Positions 43,277-51,948 of a DNA stretch of 64,000 nt are shown one piece after another. This DNA comes from Planotetraspora silvatica. Lineage in GTDB: Bacteria > Actinomycetota > Actinomycetes > Streptosporangiales > Streptosporangiaceae. Location of the stretch: assembly GCF_016863315.1 (NCBI RefSeq), contig NZ_BOOQ01000035.1:1-64000 (forward strand), written 5' to 3'. The notes below the pieces were generated by a model, which searched no databases, was not told the origin of the DNA, and saw only the letters and a program-made list of their open reading frames with translations. Made by a program: the position numbers and the translations under genes. The first letter of the stretch is position 1, and the number at the start of each line of letters is the position of its first letter.

Positions 43277-44440
43277 ATGGCGGTCGTCGAAAGCGTCGAG
43301 GTCACCGTGTTCACGACGGTGACCAGATCCGTGGTCGACGGGCACGGCCACCGGCATCCGGGACCGCCGCGCGAGGTCCAGGAGGCGCTGTTCACCGTCA
43401 CCGACAGCGACGGCGTGACCGGCCACTGCCTGACCCAGCCGGACACGGTCAGGGAGACCGTGATCAGGAACCACATCGGGCCCGCGCTCCTCGGGCAGGA
43501 CAGCCTCGAACGCGAGCGGCTGTGGCACCGGATCGCCCACCGTCAGCGCGGCGCCCAGGGGAATCTCTCCGACCGCGCGCTCAGCACCGCCGACCAGGCC
43601 TTGTGGGACCTGGCCGGGCGCACGGTCGGCCTTCCCGTGTGGAAGCTCCTCGGCGGCGCCCGGTCCGAGGTCCCCGCCTACGCGAGCACGATGTGCGGCG
43701 ACGACATCCCCGGCGGGCTGGCGACGCCGGAGGACTACGCCGCCTTCGCCAAGGACCTGGTGTCCCGCGGCTACCGCGCCATCAAACTGCACACCTGGAT
43801 GCCGCCCATGCCGTACGGCGTGGCCCGCGACATCGCGGCGTGCGCCGCGGTCCGCGAGGCGGTCGGGCCGGACGTCGCGCTCATGCTCGACAGCAATCAC
43901 TGGTACTCCCGGTCGGAGGCGCTGACGCTGGGGCGGGCGCTCGACGGCCTCGGCTTCGCCTGGTACGAGGAGCCGATGGAGGAGGCGTCGGTCCAGTCCT
44001 ACCGCTGGCTGGCCGATCAGCTGAGCACGCCGATCCTCGGGCCGGAGACCTCGTGGGGCAAGCACATGGCCCGCGCCGAATGGGTCGCCGCCGGGGCGTG
44101 CGACATCCTCCGAGTGGGCGTGGTGGGATCCGGCGGGGTCATCCCGGCGCTCAAGGCCGTGCATCTCGCGGAGTCGTTCGGGATGGAGTGCGAGATCCAC
44201 GGCAACGGCTCGGGGGCGCTCGCGGTCATCGGCGCCACCACGTGCGGGCACTGGTACGAGCGGGGGCTGCTGCATCCCCATTCGGACTACGACACCGCGC
44301 CGCCGCATCTGCGGTCGATCGTCGACCCTCTGACCGGCGGAAACGTCCGGATGCCCACCGCTCCGGGGCTGGGCGACGACCTGGACCACGATTACATCGC
44401 CGCCCACGCGGTCGCGTCCTGGGGAACCCGCTCACAATAG
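43277..44440 (+). CDS. Mandelate racemase-family acid-sugar dehydratase (KxH type)
   Basis: 387-aa enolase-superfamily enzyme distinct from the GudD-like gene. Likely residues: K170-L-H172 (YRAIKLHTWM), metal ligands D205 (LMLDSNHW), E231 (WYEEPM) and E257 (GPETSWG), and a His in CEIHGNGSG. The KxH rather than KxK signature suggests a different substrate stereochemistry; galactarate, galactonate or a galactarolactone are reasonable given Udh and pectate lyase nearby. Starts with ATG 43277 after AAAGGAAG. Followed by the IclR gene 30 nt later. Confidence 0.8.
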   Translation: MAVVESVEVTVFTTVTRSVVDGHGHRHPGPPREVQEALFTVTDSDGVTGHCLTQPDTVRETVIRNHIGPALLGQDSLERERLWHRIAHRQRGAQGNLSDRALSTADQALWDLAGRTVGLPVWKLLGGARSEVPAYASTMCGDDIPGGLATPEDYAAFAKDLVSRGYRAIKLHTWMPPMPYGVARDIAACAAVREAVGPDVALMLDSNHWYSRSEALTLGRALDGLGFAWYEEPMEEASVQSYRWLADQLSTPILGPETSWGKHMARAEWVAAGACDILRVGVVGSGGVIPALKAVHLAESFGMECEIHGNGSGALAVIGATTCGHWYERGLLHPHSDYDTAPPHLRSIVDPLTGGNVRMPTAPGLGDDLDHDYIAAHAVASWGTRSQ

Positions 44441-44470
44441 GAGGCGGACAGGCGGGTCAGGGAGGTACAC

Positions 44471-45244
44471 ATGGCGGAACCGGTGCCACACGTGAAGTCG
44501 GCGCTGCGAACGGTCGAGTTGCTCGACTTCTTCGCGCAGTATCCCGGGCAGCACAGTCTCACCGACCTCCAGGGGAAGCTCGGCTACCCCAAGAGCAGCC
44601 TGCACGCCCTGCTGCGGACGCTCGTGGACCTCGGCTGGATCGAGACCGACGTCACCGGCACGCTGTACCGCATCGGCATGCGGGCCCTGCTCGTCGGCGC
44701 GACCTACATCGACGGGGACCCGCTGGTGCAGATCGCCCATGACGCGCTCGACTGGCTGGCCGAGACCACGGGGGAGACCGTCCACCTGGCCCGGCTAGAC
44801 CACTTCGACATGGTCTACCTCGCCACCCGGGCGTCCCGTCACTATCTGCGGCCGTTCTCCCGGGTCGGCAGGCGGCTGCCCGCCAGCACGACCTCTCTGG
44901 GCAAGGCGATCCTGGCGACCAGGGACGACGCGGAGGTCCGCACCCTGCTGCCGGCCGAGCTCCCCGCGCTGACCCGGCACACGATCGTGGACCACGACCG
45001 GCTCGTCACCGATCTGCACAGGGTCCGCAAGCGCGGCTACGCCGTCGACCGGGAGGAGAACACCGAGGGGCTGCGCTGCTTCGGCGTCGCCCTGCACATC
45101 ACCGACCCGCCCCGCGACGCCATCAGCTGCTCGGTGCCCGTGCCGCGGCTGACCGCCGAGAGGGAGAAGGACATCGTCGCCTGCCTCCTGGAGGCGCGGG
45201 AGCGCATCGAACGGTCGGCTCTGCGGCAGCGCCGCGCCTACTGA
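44471..45244 (+). CDS. IclR family transcriptional regulator
   Basis: 257 aa: N-terminal winged helix (SALRTVELLDFFAQYPGQHS, GYPKSSLHALLRTLVDLGWI) and an IclR effector domain (LARLDHFDMVYL, LPASTTSLGKAILA, DREENTEGLRCFGVAL). It closes the transporter-dehydratase gene string and is the best candidate regulator of the pectin/uronate genes, as KdgR-type IclR proteins are elsewhere. It could also control the deaminase operon that follows. A fitting IclR-style site lies upstream of the PfkB gene at 49194. Confidence 0.9.
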   Translation: MAEPVPHVKSALRTVELLDFFAQYPGQHSLTDLQGKLGYPKSSLHALLRTLVDLGWIETDVTGTLYRIGMRALLVGATYIDGDPLVQIAHDALDWLAETTGETVHLARLDHFDMVYLATRASRHYLRPFSRVGRRLPASTTSLGKAILATRDDAEVRTLLPAELPALTRHTIVDHDRLVTDLHRVRKRGYAVDREENTEGLRCFGVALHITDPPRDAISCSVPVPRLTAEREKDIVACLLEARERIERSALRQRRAY

Positions 45245-45358
45245 ACCCGCGCCCCCGGAGTCCGCGCCCCCGGCGGTCGCGCCGCATGCGCCCGCCACCG
45301 GATTCGTGTCACGGACGTTGCGCGGATCGCACGGCCGTCCATCGGGCCCTTTTGGGAC

Positions 45359-45380
45359 GTCCGGAGATCTTCTCCCGGAC
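45359..45380 (+). terminator. Hairpin in the gap after the IclR gene
   Basis: GTCCGGAGA (45359-45367) pairs with TCTCCCGGAC (45371-45380), one bulged C, 3-nt loop. Lies in a 230-bp gap before the deaminase operon, which has a GATAGT -10-like hexamer shortly downstream (near 45396). Confidence 0.45.
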
Positions 45381-45474
45381 GCCCCGAAGGCGGATAGTGG
45401 AGGTGGCGGACACCGCGGCCCCGGCCGCGTGATCCTCCGTCGCAGGTCCCTTCGCGGAGCGGAGAGGCGGCCCG

Positions 45475-45933
45475 ATGACAGACGGACGTGACGACGCGGA
45501 CCTCGCCATGCTGGCGGTCGCCGTCGAAGAGGCGAGGAAGGGATACGCCGAAGGCGGCATCCCGATCGGGGCGGCCCTGTTCGCCGCCGACGGCCGGTTG
45601 CTGGGCAGGGGCCACAACCGCAGGGTCCAGGACGACGACCCCTCGGTCCACGGCGAGACGGCGGCCTTCAGGAACGCGGGCCGCCAGCGCGGCTATCACG
45701 GCACGACCATGGTGACCACGTTGTCGCCCTGCTGGTACTGCAGCGGCCTGATCCGGCAGTTCGGCATCTCCCGCCTGGTGGTCGGCGAGTGCCGAACGTT
45801 CATGGGCCGCCACGAGTGGCTGGCCGAGGCGGGTGTCGAGGTCCACGTCCTCGACTCCCGGGAGTGCGTCGATCTGATGACCGAGTTCATCGCGGCCCGT
45901 CCCGAGCTGTGGAACGAGGACATCGGGCGCTGA
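45475..45933 (+). CDS. Cytosine deaminase-type nucleobase deaminase
   Basis: 152-aa zinc deaminase of the small (fungal-type) cytosine deaminase group. Zinc site: SVHGETAAFRNAG (His and catalytic Glu) and TLSPCWYCSGLI (two Cys). The N-terminus has EEARKGYAEGGIPIGAALF, and the C-terminal ELWNEDIGR is typical of cytosine deaminases (WNEDIG). It would convert cytosine to uracil; enzymes of this group also accept 5-methylcytosine or 5-fluorocytosine. First gene of an operon with a 2OG oxygenase 31 nt downstream and an NCS1 permease. Confidence 0.88.
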   Translation: MTDGRDDADLAMLAVAVEEARKGYAEGGIPIGAALFAADGRLLGRGHNRRVQDDDPSVHGETAAFRNAGRQRGYHGTTMVTTLSPCWYCSGLIRQFGISRLVVGECRTFMGRHEWLAEAGVEVHVLDSRECVDLMTEFIAARPELWNEDIGR

Positions 45934-45964
45934 AAACCCCTGATCCGCCGCCTTAGGAGGGCCC

Positions 45965-46912
45965 ATGCGGACCGTCCCGACGATCGACCTCACGCCCTGG
46001 TTCGAGGGCGGCCCAGCGGACCGGCGGGACGTCGCGGAACGGGTCGACGCCGCCCTCCGCGAGGTGGGGTTCCTGCTCATCACCGGCCATGGCGTGCCCT
46101 CCGGCCTGCGGGCCGACGTGCGGGCGGCGGCCAAGCGGTTCTTCGGGCTGCCGCAGGAGGCCAAGACGCGATATGCGGCCAAGGTCGGCGAGCGGGGGTG
46201 GCTGCCGCCGGGAGTGGAGGCCAACGGGTACGCCGAGGGCACGCCGACCCCTCCCGACCTGAAGGAGACGTTCGCCGTGGGGGCCGACCGGCCGATCGGC
46301 GACCCGTCCGTCGACGACGTCTGGTTCCCGGCCAACGTCTATCCGGCAGAGGTCCCCGACCTCGAACCGCTGATCGTCGAGTATCTGGCCCGGATGCGCG
46401 CCCTCGCGGACGAACTGCTGGTCATCTGCGCGAAGGCGCTTGATCTCGACGGTGGCTTCTTCACCTCACGCGCCGCCCACCCGTCGTACACCATGAACAT
46501 CAACAGGTATCCGCCGCTGTCGCAGGTGGGAGAGCCGGAGCCGGGCCAGTTCCGGATCGGGCCGCACACCGACTTCGGCACGGTCACCGTCCTCGACCGC
46601 CAGCAGGGCGTCGGCGGGCTGCAGGTCTGGGCCGACGGCGAATGGGTGAACGCCCCCTACGCCGAGGACTCGTTCACGATCAACATCGGTGATCTCCTGG
46701 CCCGGTGGACGGGGGACCGTTGGTGCTCTAACCGGCACCGCGTCCTGCCGCCCGACCCGAGCGCCCCCGACGAGGAACTCGTCTCGCTCATCTACTTCTA
46801 CGAGTGCGACCCCGGCGCCCTCGTCGAGTCGCTGCCCGTCGGCACGGCCACCTACCCGCCGGTGCGGGCGTCCGACTACCTGCTGGAGAAACTGAGGGCG
46901 ATCAGCCTATGA
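45965..46912 (+). CDS. Isopenicillin N synthase-like 2OG-Fe(II) oxygenase
   Basis: 315-aa non-haem iron oxygenase. DIOX_N domain (VPTIDLTPWFEGG, GFLLITGHGVP), then the catalytic core with facial triad H201-x-D203 (IGPHTDFGTVTVL) and H258 (WCSNRHRVLPP). Strong AGGAGG 5 nt before the ATG. It shares an operon with a cytosine deaminase and an NCS1 nucleobase permease (ATGA overlap with the latter), which points to a nucleobase substrate; thymine 7-hydroxylase belongs to this same IPNS-like group. Substrate remains inference. Confidence 0.87.
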   Translation: MRTVPTIDLTPWFEGGPADRRDVAERVDAALREVGFLLITGHGVPSGLRADVRAAAKRFFGLPQEAKTRYAAKVGERGWLPPGVEANGYAEGTPTPPDLKETFAVGADRPIGDPSVDDVWFPANVYPAEVPDLEPLIVEYLARMRALADELLVICAKALDLDGGFFTSRAAHPSYTMNINRYPPLSQVGEPEPGQFRIGPHTDFGTVTVLDRQQGVGGLQVWADGEWVNAPYAEDSFTINIGDLLARWTGDRWCSNRHRVLPPDPSAPDEELVSLIYFYECDPGALVESLPVGTATYPPVRASDYLLEKLRAISL

Positions 46913-48276
46913 CCACCACAGGGCCTGCCGTACGGGAAGGCGAGTACGGCGACAGGGTCGCCGCCGTCGAGCCCGGCGGCCTGGAGTTCATCCCCTTGAC
47001 GGAACGCCACGGCAGGCCCCTCGATCTGCTGTGGACCTGGATGTCGCCCAACCTCGAGTTCGCGACCGTCTTCCTCGGTGTGCTGGCGGTCGCGGCGTTC
47101 GGGCTGAGCTTCTGGCAGGCCGCGCTGGCCGCCGTGGTCGGCACCGGCCTGGGTGCCCTCGCCCACGGCGTGCTCTCGGCCCGCGGCCCGTCGGCCGGAG
47201 TGCCGCAGATGGTGCTCGGCCGGGTGCCGTTCGGCTTCTGGGGGAACCTGCTGCCGTCGGCGTTCAACACGGTGGCGGCGGGCATCGGCTGGTTCGCCGT
47301 CAACAGCGTGAGCGGGGCGCTGGCCCTCAACACGCTGACCGGGCTGCCGGGCTGGGCGTGCCTCGTCATCGTGGTCGCGGTGATGGTCGCGCTCGGGTTC
47401 TTCGGCCACAACCTCGTGCAGGCCTTCGAACGGTACGCCTTCCCCGTGCTCGCCCTGATCTTCCTCATCGCCGCGGCCGTCATCCTCGGCAAGGCCGATC
47501 CCGGCTACGCGGGCACCGGGGGAGGGACGGGCGGCTTCCTGCTGGCCGTCGGCGCCACGTTCGGGTATGCGGCCGGCTGGAACCCCTACGCCGCCGACTA
47601 CACCCGTTACCTTCCGCCCGGCTCCAGCAGGCGGGCGGTCGGGCTGTCGGCCGGGCTGGGCGTGTTCGTCTCGTGCGTGGTCCTCGAGGTCGTGGGAGCG
47701 GCGTCGGCGACCATCGGCGGCGACGCCCTCGGACAGCCGACGACGGCGTTCACCGGTCACCTGCCCGGCCTGGTGGCGAACCTGACCCTTCTCGCCATCG
47801 CCCTGGGCGCGATCTCGGCCAACGCGCTCAACGTCTACTCGGGCGCGATGTCCCTGCTCGCCCTCGGCGTACGGCTCCCGCTCACCCTGCGGCGCGCGAT
47901 CGTCGCGCTGGCCTGCGGCGTGGCGGGCTTCCTCGTGGCGCTGTCGGGCCTGGAGGACGCCGGGCACAAGTACGAGGCGTTCCTGCTGATCATCGCCTAC
48001 TGGATCGGACCGTGGCTCGGCGTCGTGCTCGCCGACCGTTACCTGCGCCGCGACCGTGACATCGAACGCCTGCTGTTCGACACCCGGCACGTCAACTGGG
48101 CCGGGCCGATCGCGATGGTGGCGGGCGTCGTGTTGTCGGTCTGGCTGTTCTCCAACCAGGAGCGGTACGTCGGCCTGGTGCCCGCGCGGGTCCCCGAGGT
48201 GGGCGACATCGCCTTCGAGGTGGGCTTCGTCATCTCCGCCGTGGTCTACGCGGTGCTCAGGCCGCTTCGCCGATGA
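46909..48276 (+). CDS. NCS1-family nucleobase permease (cytosine permease-like)
   Basis: 455-aa membrane transporter with about 12 helices. Starts after a cytosolic leader at FIPLTERHGRPLDLLWTWMS; key strings are ARGPSAGVPQMVLGR, NTVAAGIGWFAVNS and GWNPYAADYTRYLP, characteristic of the cytosine/purine/allantoin NCS1 carriers. Its ATG overlaps the oxygenase stop by 4 nt. Likely imports the substrate used by the deaminase and oxygenase. Its 3' end overlaps the convergent PfkB gene by 20 nt. Confidence 0.9.
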   Translation: MTTTGPAVREGEYGDRVAAVEPGGLEFIPLTERHGRPLDLLWTWMSPNLEFATVFLGVLAVAAFGLSFWQAALAAVVGTGLGALAHGVLSARGPSAGVPQMVLGRVPFGFWGNLLPSAFNTVAAGIGWFAVNSVSGALALNTLTGLPGWACLVIVVAVMVALGFFGHNLVQAFERYAFPVLALIFLIAAAVILGKADPGYAGTGGGTGGFLLAVGATFGYAAGWNPYAADYTRYLPPGSSRRAVGLSAGLGVFVSCVVLEVVGAASATIGGDALGQPTTAFTGHLPGLVANLTLLAIALGAISANALNVYSGAMSLLALGVRLPLTLRRAIVALACGVAGFLVALSGLEDAGHKYEAFLLIIAYWIGPWLGVVLADRYLRRDRDIERLLFDTRHVNWAGPIAMVAGVVLSVWLFSNQERYVGLVPARVPEVGDIAFEVGFVISAVVYAVLRPLRR

Positions 48277-49180
48277 GGGCGTGGATCTCCTCCGTCGTGG
48301 CGACCCGGCCCGTGCCGCCCTGGCCGTGCAGGGAGATCGCCGCGGCGGCCGTGCCCGCCCGGACCGCCTGCACCAGGTCGGCGCCCCTGGCCAGCCAGCC
48401 GGCCAGCGTGCCCGCGAACGCGTCGCCCGCGCCCGTCTGGTCGACGACGGACTCGGCGGGGATGGCGGGGACGTGCAGGACCGAGCCGTCCTCCGTACCG
48501 AGGAGCACTCCCTCGGCCCCCATCGTCACCGCGGCCGCCCGCGCGCCGAGGCCGAGGCAGGCGCGGAGCACCTCGTGCGGGTCGTCGGTGCCGAAGAGCG
48601 GGCCGCTGTCGCCGGGGCACGAGGGCACCACCAGGGCCGCGTGCGGCGCCACCGCCTTCAGGACGTCCCGCGCGGCCTCGGGTCCGGTGAGCCTCGACCG
48701 GAAGTTGGGGTCGTAGACGACCTTGCCGCGGGCGGTCGCCGCCGCGTGCCGTACGGCCTGGTCGCACGATGGTGACAGAGCCGCGGTCACGCCGGAGAGC
48801 AGCACGACGCCCGCGGTGGAGACGGGGGAGCGGTCGACGTCGCCGGGACCCATGCGGGAGGCCGCGCTGCCGGCGCGCATGTAGGCGAACGCCCGTCTGC
48901 CGGTCGGGTCCGCGCTCAGGGCGTACGCGCCGGTGGAGCCCTCACCCGTGACGATCCACCGGGTGTCCACGCCGTGCCCCGCGGCGAACCGGACCAGGCG
49001 CTCCCCGAACTCGTCGGCGCCCACGCGGGCCACGAGAGCGGCGCTCGCCCCGGTGGCGGCGGCCGCGACGGACGCGTTCAGCGCGTCACCGGAGAAGGAG
49101 AGGCGGAACAGGTCGGCCCGATCGAGGGAGGCCGCCGTCGAGAACTCCACCAGGGGCTCGCCCAGCACCACGACATTCAT
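48257..49180 (-). CDS. PfkB-family carbohydrate kinase, probably 2-keto-3-deoxygluconate kinase
   Basis: 307-aa ribokinase-fold enzyme: substrate glycine motif SFSGDALNASVAAA, RAFAYMRAGSAASRMGPGD (Tyr/Arg region seen in KDG kinases), and the ATP/anion-hole motif DQTGAGDAFAGTLAGW with catalytic Asp. ATG at 49180 has GGGAG 5 nt upstream; ATG at 49192 is less well placed. A KDG kinase would serve unsaturated pectin products via KDG, fitting the pectate lyase. A nucleoside kinase role is the alternative because the nucleobase operon converges on it. An IclR-like operator lies just upstream. Confidence 0.78.
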   Translation of the reverse strand: MNVVVLGEPLVEFSTAASLDRADLFRLSFSGDALNASVAAAATGASAALVARVGADEFGERLVRFAAGHGVDTRWIVTGEGSTGAYALSADPTGRRAFAYMRAGSAASRMGPGDVDRSPVSTAGVVLLSGVTAALSPSCDQAVRHAAATARGKVVYDPNFRSRLTGPEAARDVLKAVAPHAALVVPSCPGDSGPLFGTDDPHEVLRACLGLGARAAAVTMGAEGVLLGTEDGSVLHVPAIPAESVVDQTGAGDAFAGTLAGWLARGADLVQAVRAGTAAAAISLHGQGGTGRVATTEEIHALIGEAA

Positions 49181-49193
49181 GAGTGCTCCCATG

Positions 49194-49208
49194 TTCCATG
49201 TAGTGAAA
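49194..49208. promoter_or_regulatory. IclR-style operator before the PfkB gene
   Basis: TTCCA-TGTAG-TGAAA at 49194-49208: an inverted repeat with one mismatch and a 5-bp centre, the form often bound by IclR-family regulators. It lies 14-28 nt upstream of the kinase ATG, in the gap shared with ftsK. The window's IclR protein (44471) is the candidate ligand-sensor. Confidence 0.5.
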
Positions 49209-49302
49209 CACTGTTACGCCCCTATGCAACAGCCAGTGTAGAGCTATCCGCCTTCGGCGAGTCTTCCCGAAATCTCCTGGCCACCCCGGTACCTTCGGCA
49301 TC

Positions 49303-51816
49303 ATGGCCACCCGTACGTCCGGAAAGGGTCCCGGGAAGCGCCCGACAGCGCGCTCCGGGTCTCGCACGACTTCCGCGAAGCGTTCACCGGCCCGGGGCAG
49401 GACGTCCTCCCGGCCCGCACAGAAGCGCCCGGTGGCGACAGGCCAGGATCCCGTCAGCTGGGTCTTCCTGATGATCGGCAAGCTGGTCATCGGCCTGTGG
49501 CTGCTGCTCGCGCACGGCATGGGCGCGGCGGCGAGGGCGCTCGGGCAGGGCGCGCGCGACCTCGACCCGGCGCACCGCCGCGACGGCGTCGGCCTGTCGG
49601 TGCTCGCGGGTGCGATCGTGCTGGCGACGATGATCTGGCGCGACACCAAGACCGGGATCGCCCTGGTCGTCGACGTGGCGCTGCGCGGGGTCGTGGGGTC
49701 GTTCGCCTGGTGCGTGCCCGTCCTGCTCGCGCTGCTCGCGTGGCGGCTCCTGCGCCACCCGGACCAGAACGCGGAGACCGGCCGGATGGGGATCGGCTGG
49801 ACGGCGCTGCTCGTCGGCGTTCTCGGTGTCGTGCACGTCGCGCACGGCACGCCGTACCCCTCGGGCGGCCCCACCGACGGCATGGACAAGGTGTCCGCGG
49901 CGGGCGGCATGCTCGGGTTCATCGTGTCGGCTCCGCCGTCGAGCATCCTGCCCTCGTTCATCACGATCCCGCTTCTGCTCATGTTGTCCGGGTTCGGCGT
50001 GCTGGTGATCACGGCCACTCCGATCCACCGGATCCCGGAACGCTTCGCCGAGATCAGGCACCTGCTCTTCCAGCGGCCGGACGAGGACGGCGAGCCGAAG
50101 CCCGCGACGCCGCCGAGGAAGCGGACCAAGAAGCCGGCGGACGGCAAGCGTGAGGTCGGCGACAACGTCAAGCCGTACGACACGCCGGTCCTGTCGGAGA
50201 AGGACCACTCTCCCGAGATCGTGCCCGGCCTGGTCGACGACGCGGAGGCGCCGGAGGGCGTCGAGACCGAGCCGGCGAAGTCGCCCTCTCAGCCGCCTCT
50301 TCCCACACCCGCCCCGCGCAAGGTCGAGCAGCTCGTGCTCTCTCCGCAGGCCGGGCCGTACACGCTGCCCGACCCGAAGCTGCTGCGCCCGGGGAGCGCG
50401 CCCAAGCCGCAGACCAAGGCCAACACGATCGTGGTGAACGCCCTGACGAGCGTGCTGGAGCAGTTCGGCATCGACGCCCAGGTGATCGGGTTCACCCGCG
50501 GGCCGACGGTCACCCGCTACGAGATCGAGCTCGGCCCGGCGGTCAAGGTGGAGAAAGTCACCGCCCTCACCAAGAACATCGCCTACGCCGTCAAGTCGGC
50601 CGACGTCCGGATCCTGTCCCCGATCCCCGGCAAGTCGGCGATCGGGGTGGAGATCCCGAACACGGACAAGGACCTCGTCTCGCTGGGCGACGTGCTGCGT
50701 TCCCAGGTGGCGCAGGCCGACCACCATCCCATGATCGTCGGCTTGGGCAAGGACGTCGAAGGCCGCACGATCGTCGCCAACCTGGCGAAGATGCCGCACA
50801 TCCTCATCGCGGGCGCCACCGGCGCGGGCAAGTCGACCTGCATCAACGGCCTGATCTCCTCGATCCTCATGCGGTCCACGCCCGATGAGGTGCGCATGGT
50901 GCTGGTGGACCCCAAGCGGGTCGAGCTCAACACCTACGAGGGCATCCCCCACCTCATCACGCCGATCATCACGAACCCCAAGAAGGCCGCCGAGGCCCTC
51001 GAGTGGGTCGTGGGGGAGATGGACCGCCGGTACGACGACCTCGCGGCCAGCGGCTTCCGGCACGTCGACGACTTCAACAAGGCCGTCCGGGCGGGCAAGC
51101 TGGTGCCGCCGCCCGGAAGTGAGCGCGTCTACCAGCCCTACCCCTACCTCCTCGTGATCGTCGACGAGCTCGCCGACCTGATGATGGTCGCTCCGCGTGA
51201 CGTCGAGGACTCGATCGTCCGCATCACCCAGCTCGCCCGTGCCGCGGGGATCCACCTGGTCATCGCGACCCAGCGGCCCTCTGTCGACGTGGTGACCGGC
51301 CTGATCAAGGCCAATGTGCCGTCGCGTCTCGCGTTCGCCACCTCCTCCCTCGCCGACTCGCGGGTCATCCTCGACCAGCCCGGCGCCGAGAAGCTGGTCG
51401 GGCAGGGCGACGCGCTCTTCCTGCCGATGGGTGCGAGCAAGCCGATCCGGCTGCAGAACGCCTTCGTCTCCGAGAAGGAGATCGCGGAGGTCGTCGCGCA
51501 CTGCAAGACCCAGATGCAGGTCGAGTACCGCGACGACGTGGCCGCGCCGGCCGCGGCGAAGCGCGAGGTCGACGAGGAGATCGGCGACGATCTCGAGTTG
51601 CTGGTGCAGGCCGCCGAGCTGATCGTCTCCACCCAGTTCGGCTCGACCTCGATGCTCCAGCGCAAGCTGCGGGTCGGATTCGCCAAGGCGGGCCGCCTGA
51701 TGGACCTGCTGGAGAGCCGCAACGTCGTGGGGCCCAGCGAGGGTTCCAAGGCGCGCGAGGTCATGGTCAAACCCGACGACCTGCCCGGTCTGCTGGCCGA
51801 CCTCCGCGGCCAGTGA
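49303..51816 (+). CDS. ftsK: DNA translocase FtsK/SpoIIIE
   Basis: 837-aa septal DNA pump. Basic N-terminus (residues 1-50), four hydrophobic segments to about residue 245, a Pro/Lys-rich linker, then the RecA-like motor with Walker A GATGAGKST and Walker B LLVIVDELADLMM, and the C-terminal winged-helix gamma domain (VSTQFGSTSMLQRKLRVGFA). Start ATG at 49303. Begins the conserved ftsK-rodZ-like-rimO-pgsA-cinA-clgR block of actinomycetes. Confidence 0.97.
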   Translation: MATRTSGKGPGKRPTARSGSRTTSAKRSPARGRTSSRPAQKRPVATGQDPVSWVFLMIGKLVIGLWLLLAHGMGAAARALGQGARDLDPAHRRDGVGLSVLAGAIVLATMIWRDTKTGIALVVDVALRGVVGSFAWCVPVLLALLAWRLLRHPDQNAETGRMGIGWTALLVGVLGVVHVAHGTPYPSGGPTDGMDKVSAAGGMLGFIVSAPPSSILPSFITIPLLLMLSGFGVLVITATPIHRIPERFAEIRHLLFQRPDEDGEPKPATPPRKRTKKPADGKREVGDNVKPYDTPVLSEKDHSPEIVPGLVDDAEAPEGVETEPAKSPSQPPLPTPAPRKVEQLVLSPQAGPYTLPDPKLLRPGSAPKPQTKANTIVVNALTSVLEQFGIDAQVIGFTRGPTVTRYEIELGPAVKVEKVTALTKNIAYAVKSADVRILSPIPGKSAIGVEIPNTDKDLVSLGDVLRSQVAQADHHPMIVGLGKDVEGRTIVANLAKMPHILIAGATGAGKSTCINGLISSILMRSTPDEVRMVLVDPKRVELNTYEGIPHLITPIITNPKKAAEALEWVVGEMDRRYDDLAASGFRHVDDFNKAVRAGKLVPPPGSERVYQPYPYLLVIVDELADLMMVAPRDVEDSIVRITQLARAAGIHLVIATQRPSVDVVTGLIKANVPSRLAFATSSLADSRVILDQPGAEKLVGQGDALFLPMGASKPIRLQNAFVSEKEIAEVVAHCKTQMQVEYRDDVAAPAAAKREVDEEIGDDLELLVQAAELIVSTQFGSTSMLQRKLRVGFAKAGRLMDLLESRNVVGPSEGSKAREVMVKPDDLPGLLADLRGQ

Positions 51817-51868
51817 GAGCCCGGCCGAAGAGGGCCGGTGAATGCTCTGAGTGGACTCGCCTGTACTC

Positions 51869-51906
51869 TGCGTAGCGATTACTCGCTGAATGTGATTAAC
51901 TACGCA
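51869..51906. promoter_or_regulatory. Inverted repeat upstream of the RodZ-like gene
   Basis: TGCGTAG (51869-51875) and CTACGCA (51900-51906), 24 bp apart, in the AT-richer gap between ftsK and the HTH membrane protein. TACTCT near 51864 could be a -10. Possible operator; no known consensus matched. Confidence 0.35.
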
Positions 51907-51948
51907 ATGTAGGACGAGGTGGAAGCTCGGGCGAGGGGGCGTGACCAA

